Notes: generated by a model not told the origin, from the sequence alone. Positions 32,390-42,890 are shown, numbered from the stretch's first letter. The stretch is DNA of 64,000 bases from Myotis daubentonii (GCF_963259705.1 NC_081847.1:74219469-74283468); one strand, 5' to 3'. Program-made: numbers and translations.

Positions 32390-32790
32390 GCCGTAACCCC
32401 TGATCAGGCTGAAATGGCTTGTAATCTTGAGACGACTTTGTTCAGCTCCTCAGGGCCAGGGCGAAGGGCACAGTGTCAGAGACAGACAATGAATCCGGGG
32501 TCTCTGGGCCCATCCCGTGGACTCCGGGAAGCGATCATCCCTTAGTAATGGCACAAAGCAGCGTTAAATCAAAGATGGTTGTGAGAGGGGGTGGGGATGG
32601 GAAACAGAGAAGCAAGTCAAACTACAGTTTTGCGACTCAGTGCACACACAATCCTGCTCTCTGAGCCTCGATGGACAGCCCTCGGTCCAGAGTCGGTTTT
32701 CCAAAGGCTCAGCGGTGGCCTTAGGATGTGTCTGTGTCCATCGGTGGAAGCTATGCAGAGCCTCGGCCACAGGCCCAGTAAGCGCATGGA
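32390..32790. promoter_or_regulatory. CpG-retaining unique block, candidate regulatory element
   Basis: Repeat-free and contains well over a dozen CpGs (for example GAGACGACTTTG, CTCCGGGAAGCGATC, AGTCGGTTTTCC, CATCGGTGG) in a CpG-poor neighbourhood. A 122-codon plus frame overlaps but has no recognisable domain. Possible enhancer or a decayed exon; not decidable by eye. Confidence 0.25.
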
Positions 32791-32924
32791 GATAATGCCT
32801 CCCCCACTGGTGCCTGAAAACAGTGTACTCTTTAATGATTTTATTCATTTAAATGTAGTGGGATCTTTGTTTGTTTGCTTAAGTGAGAGTTACGTTATCA
32901 CAAACAAAAAGTCCAATAGTAGTT

Positions 32925-33260
32925 GTCTTAGTTTGGGTTCTTCCCAAAGCAGATGCTAGAACAAGAATTCAGATGCAGGCGGTTTATTTGGGAGGTGATC
33001 CCAGGAAGCATGGTGAGGAAGTGGGAAGTGAGACAGAGAAGGGGAGAATGCCAGTAAAGGAGGTGTGAATGGCAGAGCATGGCTGTGGGCAACTGGGGTG
33101 CAGTCCCAGGGGGGACTCCTGAGAGTCTGTGCAGAATACTCCTCAGAGAGGTCAGAGTATTTATGCATCATTGTTGTCCCTCATTGGCTGACGTCTGTTC
33201 CCAGGGGCTTCTAACCTGGTCAAAGCCAGCAGAGCAAGGAAAAGCCTGGGGAAAAGTGAG
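32925..33260 (-). mobile_element. ERVL-type LTR (ancient)
   Basis: The plus strand begins GTCTTAGTTTGGGTTC, the reverse of the GAACCCAAACTAAGAC end shared with the block at 41300. It continues with CGGTTTATTTGGGAGGTGATCCCAGGAAGCA (reverse of an AATAAACCG polyadenylation region), down to CCTCATTGGCTGACG. Non-coding solo LTR. Confidence 0.6.
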
Positions 33261-33394
33261 AGAGAAAGAGACAGACATAGACAGAGATAAAGAGATAAAG
33301 ATGGAGATAGAGAGACAAAGAGAAGGCTTTAGTCCTTGAGGTCAAAAGCCAAAGTCACGTATATGGGAACTGTAGACAAAGGTGTAGGTAATAT

Positions 33395-33625
33395 TTTTTC
33401 TTTTTTAAAAATCTTCACCCAAGGATATGTTTTTACTAATTTTGAGAGAGAAAGAGAGAGAGAGAAACTGATGTGAGGAACAATGATCAGTTCCTTCTAA
33501 TTCATGCCCCAATTGGGGATCAAAGGTACAGCCTAGGTATGTGCCCTGACTGGGAGTCAAATCCACAACCTTTTTGGTGTATGAGATGATGTTCCAATTA
33601 ACTGAGCCACCTGTCCAAGGCAGTC
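33395..33625 (-). mobile_element. Ves SINE (older)
   Basis: Minus strand: GGCTCAGTTAATTGGAACATCATC, AAGGTTGTGGATTTGACTCC, CAGTCAGGGCACATACC, then a CTCTCTCTCTTTC tail. Strongly diverged from younger Ves copies at 37 and 42 kb. Confidence 0.85.
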
Positions 33626-33698
33626 ATCTGTATGTGTGGGCTGAAGCAGGATAGGAACTACTCCTGCTATGACACTAAATAATAAAATCTCTATATAT

Positions 33699-34009
33699 CA
33701 GTGGTTCTCAACCTTCCTGATGCCGCGACCCTTTAATACAGTTCCTCATGTTGTGGTGACCCCCAACCATAAAATTATTTTCGTTGCTACTTCATAACTG
33801 TAATTTTGCTACTGTTATGAATCTTAATGTAAATATCTGATATGCAGGATGTATTTTCATTGTTACAAATTGAATATAATTAAAGCATAGTGATTAATCA
33901 CAAAAACAATATGTAATTATATATGTGTTTTCCAATGGTCTTAGGCGACCCCTGTGAAAGGGTCGTTCGACTCCCAAAGGGGTCGCGACCCACAGGTTGC
34001 GAACCGCTG
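33699..34009. mobile_element. SPIN non-autonomous hAT transposon
   Basis: Terminal repeats CAGTGGTTCTCAACC and its near-complement GGTTGCGAACCGCTG bound 311 bp, with the diagnostic ATGCCGCGACCC, CGTTGCTACTTCATAACTG and GGGGTCGCGACCC segments. Flanks CTATATAT and ATATATAT form an 8-bp target duplication with one mismatch. SPIN elements are known to have entered several tetrapod lineages, vesper bats among them, by horizontal transfer. No transposase coding. Confidence 0.95.
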
Positions 34010-34073
34010 ATATATATAAAAGGCTAATATGCTAAGTGTCTGATCATCTGATTGGTCACTATGATGTGCACTG

Positions 34074-34088
34074 ACCATCAGGGGGCAG
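34074..34088 (+). promoter_or_regulatory. CTCF-like motif in Helitron
   Basis: CCATCAGGGGGCAGA fits the CTCF core except at the fourth and last positions. The same place in related Helitrons holds the palindromic pair. Confidence 0.35.
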
Positions 34089-34429
34089 ACGCTCAATGCA
34101 GGAACTGCCATGGCATACCCTGGCCATTTACAAAGAAATGGCACTGTGGACCTGGCGCCCACAAAGCATCACCTGGCTTTCCCCAAGTGGGACACAGGCC
34201 ACACCACCACCTTGGAGTGACAGCCCACAAAATTGCAGCCAATGCTGCCAAGACCCCACAGTGCCAAATGTGGCCCATAGCCCAGCCCAGCCCGAAAACG
34301 GTGGCTGTGGGTGCTGGGTAATGATGTCACATAGCAACACCCAGCTTCCTCTCGCTAGTGACTAGCCTCCTTGGAGTATCTTCAGCCCAGGAACATGACT
34401 TGCTTTATAGCCAGGTACAAACATTGTAC

Positions 34430-34620
34430 ACTTTAACCGAATGTCTGTGAAGCGTTTTCCCAAGCCTCATCTCATTTGATCCTCACAGAAGTCCTGGAGT
34501 AGGTAGATGAGAGACTTGGTAGAATCCTATTTTCATTTCATTAGCCAGAAAACAGAGATTTAGAAAGTTTAGAAACTTGACCTGACTGAAAAGAAGAAAT
34601 GGTGGATCTTGAAAATGACT
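34430..34620 (-). mobile_element. MIR SINE inside the Helitron interval
   Basis: Reverse MIR: AAGCCTCATCTCATTTGATCCTCACAGAAGTCC, TTTCATTAGCCAGAAAACAGAGATTTAGA, TTGACCTGACTGAAAAG. Its great age relative to Helitrons means it was host DNA before Helitron activity. Confidence 0.65.
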
Positions 34621-34830
34621 TCAGGTTTTCTCATTGTGCAGAATATAGTCAAACACTGCTGCAGTTAAATATTTTACCCTTTGTTCTCCCTGTGTGATCT
34701 ACAATAATAATCTGCTTTGTGTTGATATCTATTGCTGTGTTGCTGACAATTACCTGAAAGAGAAGTTGGGGTGCTTCACAGGGTTGGAAAAAAATTTAGC
34801 TAAATTAGAAAGCAGGTCTAATTAAGCAAG

Positions 34831-34833
<3 letters not shown>

Positions 34834-34880
<47 letters not shown>
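34834..34880. repeat. (AT)n microsatellite
   Basis: About 23 AT units; self-complementary and probably length-variable. Confidence 0.95.
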
Positions 34881-34883
<3 letters not shown>

Positions 34884-35080
34884 TAAGTTGACTTGCACAT
34901 GCATGATACATATAAAGCTCTCACTGGCACCAATCACACGCATGTGTTTCGATCTGTCATTGTTGATCATGAATTTGGTTGACACTTTTATTATAGAGAA
35001 AGGGCGAATAGCTATATTAAAATATTTCTTCTAATTAATTTCCTTTCAATGTGCACTAATTTGTGCACCGGGCCACTAGT

Positions 35081-35439
35081 AAGAAAATACAAAAGGGCTT
35101 TCCTTTCTTCTTGTCAAATAGACCCATTCCCATTTCCCCAGTATGAACTACATTGAACAGTTTCTAACTTATCTTTCTATGGCCATATGCTATGTGTGTA
35201 TGTAAGAAATATGTAGTATATATATTCTATATGTAGTATATATTCCTACAACATTATTTTCAAATAAATACATAAGCACTACATGATTTTTGTGGTAATT
35301 ATATATCCAGTAGAAAGGACAGACCACATTTTTGTGGCTTATGTTAATAAACTGAAATGTATGTAATAAAATGGAATTGAACATGTTTATACTTACAGGT
35401 TTTCAACTGCAGGTATGTGCCCTGACTTGGAGTCAAATC
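35081..35439. other. AT-rich spacer with a Ves fragment
   Basis: No gene. At 35413-35438 GTATGTGCCCTGACTTGGAGTC matches about 25-30 bases of reversed Ves. Confidence 0.4.
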
Positions 35440-35675
35440 AGAGCTCAGTCCTGCTGTTAGCCAGCCAAGTCGCTCTCATCCATGTGCTACCTATGTGCTA
35501 TGTGACCCACGACAAATCACAAAGTTCCCTGAGCTTTATTTTTATCTGGGGAATCAAAATACACTAAGTAACTAACAGAAAGGTTTGGGGGGAAAATCAA
35601 ACTGGATCATTTGTGAAAAAAATCTCAGCATATTAGAAATGCTCAATAAACATCAACTGTTAGTATTATATGCCC
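35440..35675 (+). mobile_element. MIR SINE (ancient)
   Basis: CTATGTGACCCACGACAAATCAC, GAGCTTTATTTTTATCTGGGGAATC and the tail AAATGCTCAATAAACATCAACTGTTAGTATTA follow MIR order. Confidence 0.7.
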
Positions 35676-36230
35676 CAAACAGAAAAAAAAAATTCTTTGT
35701 CAGGCTTTTTTCATGTTAAAGAATATATGAAAAGGGACCAGTCATTATAACCACATATGCTATGCTTGAGTTTTAAGGATTTGACTGTGTTCTACATGTA
35801 ATCTAAGCACTGAATAATATACCATTTGAGATCCATTATCCCTGTTAATTGACACAGAAGTTGAGGGCTGTCTTTAGTTCCTTCTCTCTGTATACTTGTG
35901 ATGCTCTGTGCTTTGATGGAGCCTGATTCCCATCCTTTTGTATCTAGCCTGGCCCCAGCAATATCTTGACTAACAAAATGGGATGGAAGCAACTTTCTGG
36001 GGCTCCCATGCCTCTGTTATAAGAAACCATAGAGCCTCCCCTTGCGTCCTTAGGCATGCTCAAACTGGGGAAACCAGCCATCAGGTGAGAAGTCAGACTA
36101 TCCTGGGCCCACTGAGCTGTAAGCGAGCAAAGCCACCCACACAGGGTAGCTGCTTGGTGAGAGAGATGCTGTCCAGTATCCAGTCATTCCAGCCACACCA
36201 CTGATTCCAGACCAAGCATAACCTCTGAAT
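35676..36230. other. Unique non-coding DNA
   Basis: No gene or repeat confidently recognised. Confidence 0.35.
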
Positions 36231-36494
36231 AAAGAAGCCTTCATATAAGCAAAATTACTATGGTATTTGTCTTTCTGTGGCTGGCTTATTTCACTTAGGA
36301 TAATACAGCCTAGGGAATACAGTCAATAATATCAAGACAAATAGGTATGGGGCAAGGTGGGTACTTGAAGCAGCGGGGGGACCACCCCGTAAAGTACATG
36401 CGTTTCTAACCACGTTGCGGTGCCTCTGAAACGAATACAGAATAATATTGGATGTAAACTGTAATTGAAAAATAATAAACAAAAGAAGCCTTCA
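36231..36494 (+). mobile_element. L1 insertion with inverted 5' end (twin priming)
   Basis: A 13-bp direct repeat AAAGAAGCCTTCA flanks the insert (36231-36243 and 36482-36494). The first part (36244 to about 36305) is reversed L1 ORF2 sequence (GGTATTTGTCTTTCTG, CTTATTTCACTTAGGATAATA). The rest (about 36302-36481) is forward L1 3'UTR (TAGGGAATACAGTCAATAATATC..., ACTGTAATTGAAAAATAATAAAC). The opposite orientations between one target duplication are the signature of a twin-primed L1. The junction shows short microhomology (TAATAC). Confidence 0.9.
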
Positions 36495-37105
36495 GATGTT
36501 GCCCAGCCTCAGCGGCATTTGATTGCCTGCCCCAGAGACCCTAAGGTCTGAGGACCTCCAACATCAGGGCCATGTAAGATAACAAAGTTTAGGAGTGGCG
36601 TATTACAAACCAAGAGATCTCTAGCATCAACACAAAAATCAAAATGAAAAGGAGGGACACTCCAGCCTCTGCTTTCCTCATCTTCACCCTCGCCTGTCAA
36701 TCTTATTTCATTCACCAATTATGCAGTAATTTTTGATGCAATCTAGGAAATATATATCTTCCGTAATGCCAATTGGTAGTTTCAGAAAATAATTGGGAGG
36801 CGTTGCCTCCACATATTAATGCAAACACTTCAATTCTACTATAACTTTTTGTTTAGAAGAATGTTATACAGGTTAAATACTCTGGTTATGTATTTAAAAA
36901 GATATAGATATGAGGGTTCTTATATCTTGAAGTGAGAAATTATACTTATTATTACTAGCATTGTTGTCATTATTATTTACCTGGCAAGTGGCATTATACC
37001 AAGAGGTATTGCAATAACAGACAAAAATGTTCAGTAAACTTGGAACACTTGTCATTTTATAAAAGAAAAAAAAAACCATAAACCATAAACATCCTAGCTA
37101 TTCTG
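36495..37105. other. Unique non-coding DNA
   Basis: No gene recognised. AT-rich at 36880-37080. Confidence 0.4.
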
Positions 37106-37343
37106 TTTTTTTAAGATTTTTATTTTTTTAAAATATATTTTATTGATTTTTTTACAGAGAGGAAAGGAGAGGGATAGAGAGTTAGAAACATCCATGAGAG
37201 AGAAACATCGATCAGCTGCCTCCTGCACACCCCCTACTGGGGATGTGCCCGCAACCAAGGTACATGCCCTTGACCGGAATCGAACCTGGGACCCTTCAGT
37301 CCACAGGCCGATGCTCTATCCACTGAGCCAAACCAGTCAGCGC
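37106..37343 (-). mobile_element. Ves SINE (young)
   Basis: Minus strand carries GGTTTGGCTCAGTGGATAGAGCATCGG and CCCAGGTTCGATTCCGGTCAAGGGCATGTACC (A and B boxes), GTAGGGGGTGTGCAGGAGGCAGCTGATCGATG, and ends AATCAATAAAATATATTTT. Flanks CTAGCTATTCT and CTAGCAATTCT form a slightly decayed target duplication. Confidence 0.96.
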
Positions 37344-38795
37344 CCTAGCAATTCTTTTAAGTTCTTTGCTACATTATGAAAATTATTTTTTATTGTCACT
37401 TTCTACCTCACTATAAAGATTTTTTTTTGTATTTTAAAGACATTTTCTCTCATAAAACTAAGCACATAACAATAACCTATAAACATTTTTGCACAAACTA
37501 TGATCTCAACTATTTTTGCTATGGACAATGATTTAGTCTATGAATTTCATACTTAAAATTTAAAAATTCCAGCCAATCAGCTACTTTATTTGTAGATCCA
37601 CTTATTGTTATTTCATAAAATATTGGTTTCGTTAAAAAGCTATTTATTGCTTTTTTCTCCGTTACATGTATTCTTTCATGTTAAAAAATGTTTATTCTGT
37701 ATTTCATGTGGCAAATTCCATAAGGAAAGAAGTGTTAGAAACATCTGTACATCCACCCAACAGTATAGCAACCTCACACACCAAGTAATTTCTGTTAGCA
37801 CTTGACTCTTCAAATCTTTAGCAAGGTTTTCTCCACATTTTTCAACACAATCTGCTGACAAAGGAATACATTTTTATTTGTAGCCATCTTGTTTTCAGTA
37901 TATGATTTCAGCTGTTTTTCTTGTGTTGGGAAGATTGAATATTTTCCCCAAACAGCTTTTTTTCTTTTCTTTTCTTCTTTTTTTTTTTTTTTTGGCTTTG
38001 CTAATAAGCAGTAAAATCAAAATAGGCTTCTAAACATTTAACAGTGAGTTTAAAGTGAAATTTTGTCAAGTACTTCATTGGGTATTGCGTGACTTTAATC
38101 ATGGCTGAAAAAATATAGTCTTGTTTCTATGTTCTGGATGCTTAGTTTCCAAATGTCGTCAAGATTGTGCCTAATTGAGCCAGCTTCCTTGGCTCTCGTG
38201 TAGGTGAAGGATTAAAAAGGAACAATCTAAGGTGTGGGGAGGCCAGGGGAGGCAGTTACAATGTCAGATATTTCCCATACCTGTGGACCTTTCTCTTTCA
38301 TAAATCTCTTCTCTTTCTGAAGTCAAACAAGCAAGTGTTTCAGGTTGATGGTCTTTTGCCAGAAGTGCCCTCCTCCTCCTTTCTCAGAGGCCCAGGTCAT
38401 GTCTTCCCAGGATTTCCCTTCCTTTCAGAGAATGTTCGCCTCTGATCTTCAAAACAGGACCCAGAAAGGAGAGGGAAGAGGGAGGGTTTTGGGAGCAGTA
38501 ATGGGAAGGAACAACATAAGAATTCTCCTTGGCGAGCAGGAGAAGGGAAGAAAAGAGGCTGGGCACCTTCTCGTGTTCTTTTCTTTTCTTTTGCCTGATA
38601 ATGAGCAACATGCACAATTTAAGGTCCTTCTTCTCAGAGAATGAACCCGTGATAGAGAAGCTGTGGATGAAGAGGGGCAGTGGAGGGCAGCAGCCTTGGA
38701 TGGAGGAGCTAAGCCAATGATTTCATTTAAGAATTTCATCTTTCAGGTCTTTGGGGCTAAAATAAGGCTTGATAAGTACATGTAACCCAAACTTT

Positions 38796-38800
<5 letters not shown>
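37344..38800. other. Unique non-coding DNA
   Basis: A T-run lies at 37976-37994. Three mutually overlapping minus-strand frames at 38384-38739 and a 99-codon plus frame cover the same bases, which argues against any being real. No splice-bounded exon seen. Confidence 0.4.

Positions 38801-38861
<61 letters not shown>
38801..38861. repeat. (CT)n microsatellite
   Basis: About 30 uninterrupted CT units; a homopurine/homopyrimidine mirror tract. The (ER)n protein on the minus strand is this repeat. Confidence 0.97.
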
Positions 38862-38864
<3 letters not shown>

Positions 38865-39589
38865 TTTCTTTCATGGAGGAAAAGTTTCATAATGTCTAGG
38901 GGAGCGAGGAGGGTACAGAGAACTCCCAAAGGTTGATACTGGGAGTTGCTTGTGTCTGATTCCCATTCTGGGCCATCAATTCTCTGTGAGCAGAGATGTG
39001 CTTTGCTCACCTTTATATTCCTAGTGCCAAGCAGTAGTGGTGCTTAAAAACGTAGATTCCTCCCTCACATATTTCTTCACCTTCAAAGTATTCCATATTT
39101 TTATAATTATATACATGTATTAAATGATCTATGTTTTCTATTGTCCTCTGTAAATGAATGCATAACAGAAAGGAGAGACATTTGAGTGATTCTTCAAAAG
39201 TAAAGGGGATTCCATGCACCATCCATCCAGGTGTGGCAGGCTTCCTATTCCTTCCTCAAACCTCTCCGTTGCTTTGGCAAAATCAAGGTTGCACAGGTAC
39301 CTGGCTGCTGCATCTCATTGGTTTGCAGCCAAAGGAATAGAACCTCATTTCTTAACAATCCCAGCCCCTTACCTGCACAACTCTCCCCCTCACCAACATG
39401 CCTGCATCCAGTCCCATCTGCCCATTCATCCTCACTTCTTTCCTACCTAAAAAGTACTTTCATCATTTAGGGAGCTTTAGAGTTTTGCCAAGCTCACTTC
39501 TTATTTCTGATCCACATTCTCTCCTGTCCTTTCTCTCTTTTCATTTCTTTTCAGGTTAATTTATCTGATTATATGCAATGCACTGCAGC
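38862..39589. other. Unique non-coding DNA
   Basis: 38990-39050 resembles a short L2 3' piece (TTTGCTCACCTTTATATTCCTAGTGCC). No gene seen. Confidence 0.4.
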
Positions 39590-39965
39590 CATGTTAAGAC
39601 ACCAACTGAGTTTCCACTTGGAGGCTTGGAGGAAAGATTATCATTAAAACGTGACTTCCATCCACTCAGCTGAAATTACTATTGATTGCCAAAGAAAAAT
39701 ATTTGTGCTGTGAAGCTGGGAGCTATGATGTTGAACCATATTAACATAATGTTAGCATAGCTACGGGTGTTTAGTAGCACGCAATCAGATTTGAAATGAA
39801 CGTTGATTATAGATGGAGATTAATGTTCACATATTCATAGGAACACAATGAGAAGAGCAATTTCCTTTCTACTACAGATCAATGGTTTCCCCATTCAATT
39901 ATACAGCTGTAATAATTGCATTATGCTGAAATATTTCTTAATGGCTAATTTCTTTCCTTTTGTGT
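39590..39965. promoter_or_regulatory. Candidate conserved non-coding element
   Basis: Repeat-free, evenly mixed base composition with many homeodomain/POU/GATA-like words: ATTACTATTGATTGCC, GTAATAATTGCATTATGCTGAAATATTTCTTAATGGC, AGATTATCATTAAAACG, AGATTAATG. Texture is typical of developmental enhancers; conservation is not testable here. Confidence 0.3.
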
Positions 39966-40899
39966 GTGTGTGTATGAGCTCTTTTGTCAGTGATAGCTTC
40001 TGCAGCCCGAGGACAGCATAAGATGTTTTAATCACTGGTGTCGTTTTGCAAGCTTTGACCAAGCCAGTAATTTCCCTCTTTCCCCCTTCTTTGCTATTCT
40101 CTCTTATTATCGCCCAGAATCGCTTCCTGGATGATTGAAACATAGGAACTTGCCTCAAGTCTTTTCTTCTCTTGCTTAGAGAGGGAAGACAAACTAGGAA
40201 CCTATGGGGTCCATGGAATGCTTTATCCTTTTTGCATATTACTGGGGGAGAAATTGATGAAGACCCACAAACATTATGCAAGGGATGCCCCTCCCCCAAA
40301 GACTCATGTTGTGCATAAGTATAAAAATTTTGGAGCTGATTAAAAAGCAAATGAAAAAAACACACAAAAACACCCAGTGTCTTCTTCAATATGCAAAGCA
40401 AATCTCTGAGGACTGAGGAAACATCAAAGTCCGTATTGTAAAGATAAACTATCCATAAGAACATGAGCTCACCTTTTGTTGCTAAAAATAATGATGCCCT
40501 CCTGCTCACTTGGACATATCTCAGAGGAAGTCTGGCTGGTGTGTGCTCTTCTTTGGATGAGCCCCGAGTTCTGATATTCCTACCTCACACCCTTCGAGGC
40601 CCTCCTGAGAGTGAGGGCTAGGCATTCTCTGACCTGGTTTCTTGTATCCGTGTGCATTAAGCCTTTTATGGAACAGAGTGTGGCACACTGTAAAGCAAGC
40701 CAAATGTGAAGAAGCTGCCTATAAACAGAGGCTCGAAGGGCGCTGGTCATTTGTGCGCCCGTTGCCAAGTCATTGATAATTCATGGCCTCAATCTTCCCC
40801 CACTGGAAAGTAGAGACCTTCACACCTAACTCACAAGGCCATGGTGAGGAAGAGATGAAATTGAACTTGAGCTAGAGTGAGTGTAGTGGAGCTCAGGTG
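39966..40899. other. Unique DNA with a long minus-strand open frame
   Basis: Contains the longest open frame in the window (204 codons, minus, 39895-40509). Its product is basic, lacks any motif I know, and begins or ends at no splice consensus. With six frames over 64 kb, one such frame is not unexpected. A weak MIR-like stretch lies at 40785-40890. Confidence 0.4.
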
Positions 40900-41325
40900 G
40901 CCAGTACCACATCCAGCCCACTTATGATTTCAGCTGCAGTTGGGGAGTCCAGTTTATAAGACCCATGCTGACAGCACGTCACTTTAAGTGCTTGCTGAAC
41001 TTCTATTTGCCTTTCTCACTCGGGGTCTTTTTTCAAAAGTTTCTGGAGCCTATTCAGCCCTCTTTAGACATCCTGAAAGGACGAGAGAATTAACACCCCA
41101 GGAGCTATCCTTAACCAGTGAAGACTGAAGCAGGTGAATGAACGCTCAGCCCATTTAAGACCTCAAACCACAGCAGGCACTCTTAGGGTGGCATTTCCTC
41201 TCTTTCTACTCACTCTCCCAACTCCTTCACTCCTGCTCCCAGAGATCACTCTCTAAATAAACTACTACTTGCATCCAAGCTCTTTTTTATTCTATGCTTT
41301 CAGCAGAGGATCCCAAACTAAGACA
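40900..41325 (+). mobile_element. ERVL-type LTR (ancient), 3' part clear
   Basis: Ends AAATAAACTACTACTTGCATCC, AAGCTC..., GAGGATCCCAAACTAAGACA at 41325, the same terminal layout as the reverse copy at 32925. The left boundary is a guess. Non-coding. Confidence 0.5.
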
Positions 41326-41349
41326 TTAAATTTAGAGACTTACCAAGGC

Positions 41350-41525
41350 TTTGGAGATAGATGACCTGGCTTAAATCCTTTCTCTATGATTCATCTACCA
41401 TGTGATATTAGACACATCACTACCCACCCTGAGCTTCTGTTTTCTCATCTGTAAAATGGTCTAATGATAGGATCTGTCTCAAAGCATTATAGAGATGGAA
41501 TGAGATCTTGCAGGCAAGCACTTAA
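41350..41525 (+). mobile_element. MIR SINE (ancient)
   Basis: GATGACCTGGCTTAAATCC, CACATCACTACCCACCCTGAGCTTCTGTTTTCTCATCTGTAAAATGG match the MIR body well. Confidence 0.8.
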
Positions 41526-42237
41526 ACAACCTTATTTTCCATCATTAGTATTTTTATTAAAGGTGTCTAGCACATGTGGGCACTTCAGTGAAACACAACT
41601 TCCTTCTGAGTTTGATGCTTGAGCCTAAGAGATCTGGGAGTAATAAATACAGCCCAATATGTTCTTTCCTCTGTATGCATTACTATTTTTTGCGGCCTTG
41701 CTATACACAAAGAAGCACTTATGTGTGGCTACAGTGTTCGTCATCAGGGTGTTACAAAGTCTTGGTTGTCAATTCTATTCTCTAGACTAGAGTCTTTAAA
41801 AACACATCCCCAGGGAAAGAGTATTTGTATCTTCCTGTGCCCCATCTTAATAGGGTACAAGCTGCACAGGCAAAAACAAGTCTGCTACTCAACCATGGAT
41901 AGGATAGAAGAGTAATATCGAGCCTTTATATTTTATATCATTTATTTGCAAGGAATGCATGCAAACCCAGGGAACTTCCTCGGAGCAGGACAACTGGGCT
42001 GGGGACAGCGGGGGTTTGATGTGCTGCATTAGGTAGTGGTGGGTGGTCCCCAGGAAAGATGTTCTTTTCCTGTTGCACCACCAGATGCCAATGCCACATG
42101 CTCTTTAGTTCCTCACTCTATCACTCAAAAAGGATTTATTGAGTGGCTACTGCATGTGGAGCAATGTGTCCCGTGCTGGAGATAGAATCTTGAGCAAATA
42201 AACTTTCTTCTTAGTTCTTTTGGTTCTTGTGATCTAG
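41526..42237. other. Unique non-coding DNA
   Basis: No gene recognised. 42120-42200 (GGATTTATTGAGTGGCTACTGCATGTGGAGC) resembles an L2/MIR-type end. Confidence 0.4.
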
Positions 42238-42483
42238 AACAGTGATTTTTCAAGTGGTGTGCCACAAGAATTTTTAAAGCATGTAATACCTGACTATTTA
42301 GTCAGGGGCACTGAGCTCTTTTCCTTTAGATGGCTAAAGGCTCACAATAGCCATCTGGTCTGAATGAATGAAAATTATACTTATATTTTGTCAGATCAGC
42401 AAAAAATGTATTTTTTTGGTGTGCCACAGAATTTTTGTAATCAGATTATGTGTGCCATGAGTTGAAAAGGTTGAAAATTGTTG
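42238..42483. mobile_element. Non-autonomous hAT-type element
   Basis: Left end ACAGTGATTTTTCAAGTGGTGTGCCACAAGAATTTTTAAA and right end GTGTGCCATGAGTTGAAAAGGTTGAAAATTGTTG are imperfect inverted repeats. Internal GGTGTGCCACA also repeats. The 8-bp duplication has decayed. Resembles bat/mammal hAT non-autonomous families; exact family not named. Confidence 0.7.
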
Positions 42484-42503
42484 CTCTTTACCATACAACA
42501 TAT

Positions 42504-42783
42504 TACATGTCTATTCTTTTTTAAAAAATATATTTTTTATTGATTTCAAAGAGGAAAGAAGAGGGAGAGAGAGAGAGAGAAGAGGAAGAGAGAGAGAGAG
42601 AGAGAGAGACATCAGTGATGAGAGAGACTCATTGATGGCTGCCTCTTGCATGGGCCCCTACTGTGGATCGAGCCCACAACCAGAGCATGTGCCCTTGACC
42701 TGAATTGAACCTGGTACCCTTCAGTTCGCAGGCTGACACTCTATCCACTGAGCCAAACTGGCTAGGGCTACATGTCTATTCTT
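42504..42783 (-). mobile_element. Ves SINE with perfect 15-bp target duplication
   Basis: TACATGTCTATTCTT at 42504-42518 and 42769-42783 flanks the SINE (42519-42768). The minus strand carries CCCTAGCCAGTTTGGCTCAGTGGATAGAGTG, the B box, and a long (CT)n before AATCAATAAAAAATATATTTTT. Confidence 0.97.
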
Positions 42784-42890
42784 CATTTTTGTCTCTCTCT
42801 CACCCTACCGCCACTAGAATGTAAAGTCTTTGAAGGTAGGGACTTTGTCTATATTGATCATCTCTCTAGCTACAGTGTCTGAATGAATGG
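42784..42890 (+). mobile_element. L2 LINE fragment
   Basis: CGCCACTAGAATGTAAAGTCTTTGAAGGTAGGGACTTTGTCTATATTGATC is the L2 3' core. Confidence 0.7.

Larger units (their letters stand above)
33688..35079 (+). mobile_element. Helitron interrupted by SPIN, with MIR-bearing middle
   Basis: The 5' end TCTCTATATAT (33688) resumes after the SPIN insertion as ATATATATAAAAGGCTAATATGC. The 3' end is GTGCACTAATTTGTGCAC, GGGCCA, then CTAG at 35076-35079 and T outside. The middle 34380-34830 includes ancient MIR sequence. Either this is one Helitron carrying captured host DNA, or two truncated Helitrons flank host sequence. The right part (34881-35079) has its own well-defined Helitron body. Confidence 0.7.

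Noticed and set aside
33699..34009. SPIN as a MER20/MER5-type old Charlie element because of its CAGTGGTTCTCAACC start
   Set aside because: The internal CGCGACCC and TTGCTACTTCATAACTG segments and low divergence identify SPIN rather than an ancient Charlie copy.
37106..37343. tRNA gene suggested by A and B box sequence
   Set aside because: The boxes belong to a Ves SINE; no cloverleaf acceptor and anticodon arms can be completed. Same for the other Ves copies.
39895..40509. 204-codon minus-strand open frame, longest in the window
   Set aside because: No recognisable domain, no splice-bounded ends and no neighbours. With six frames over 64 kb a frame of this length can arise by chance. Kept only as a note under the candidate element at 39590.
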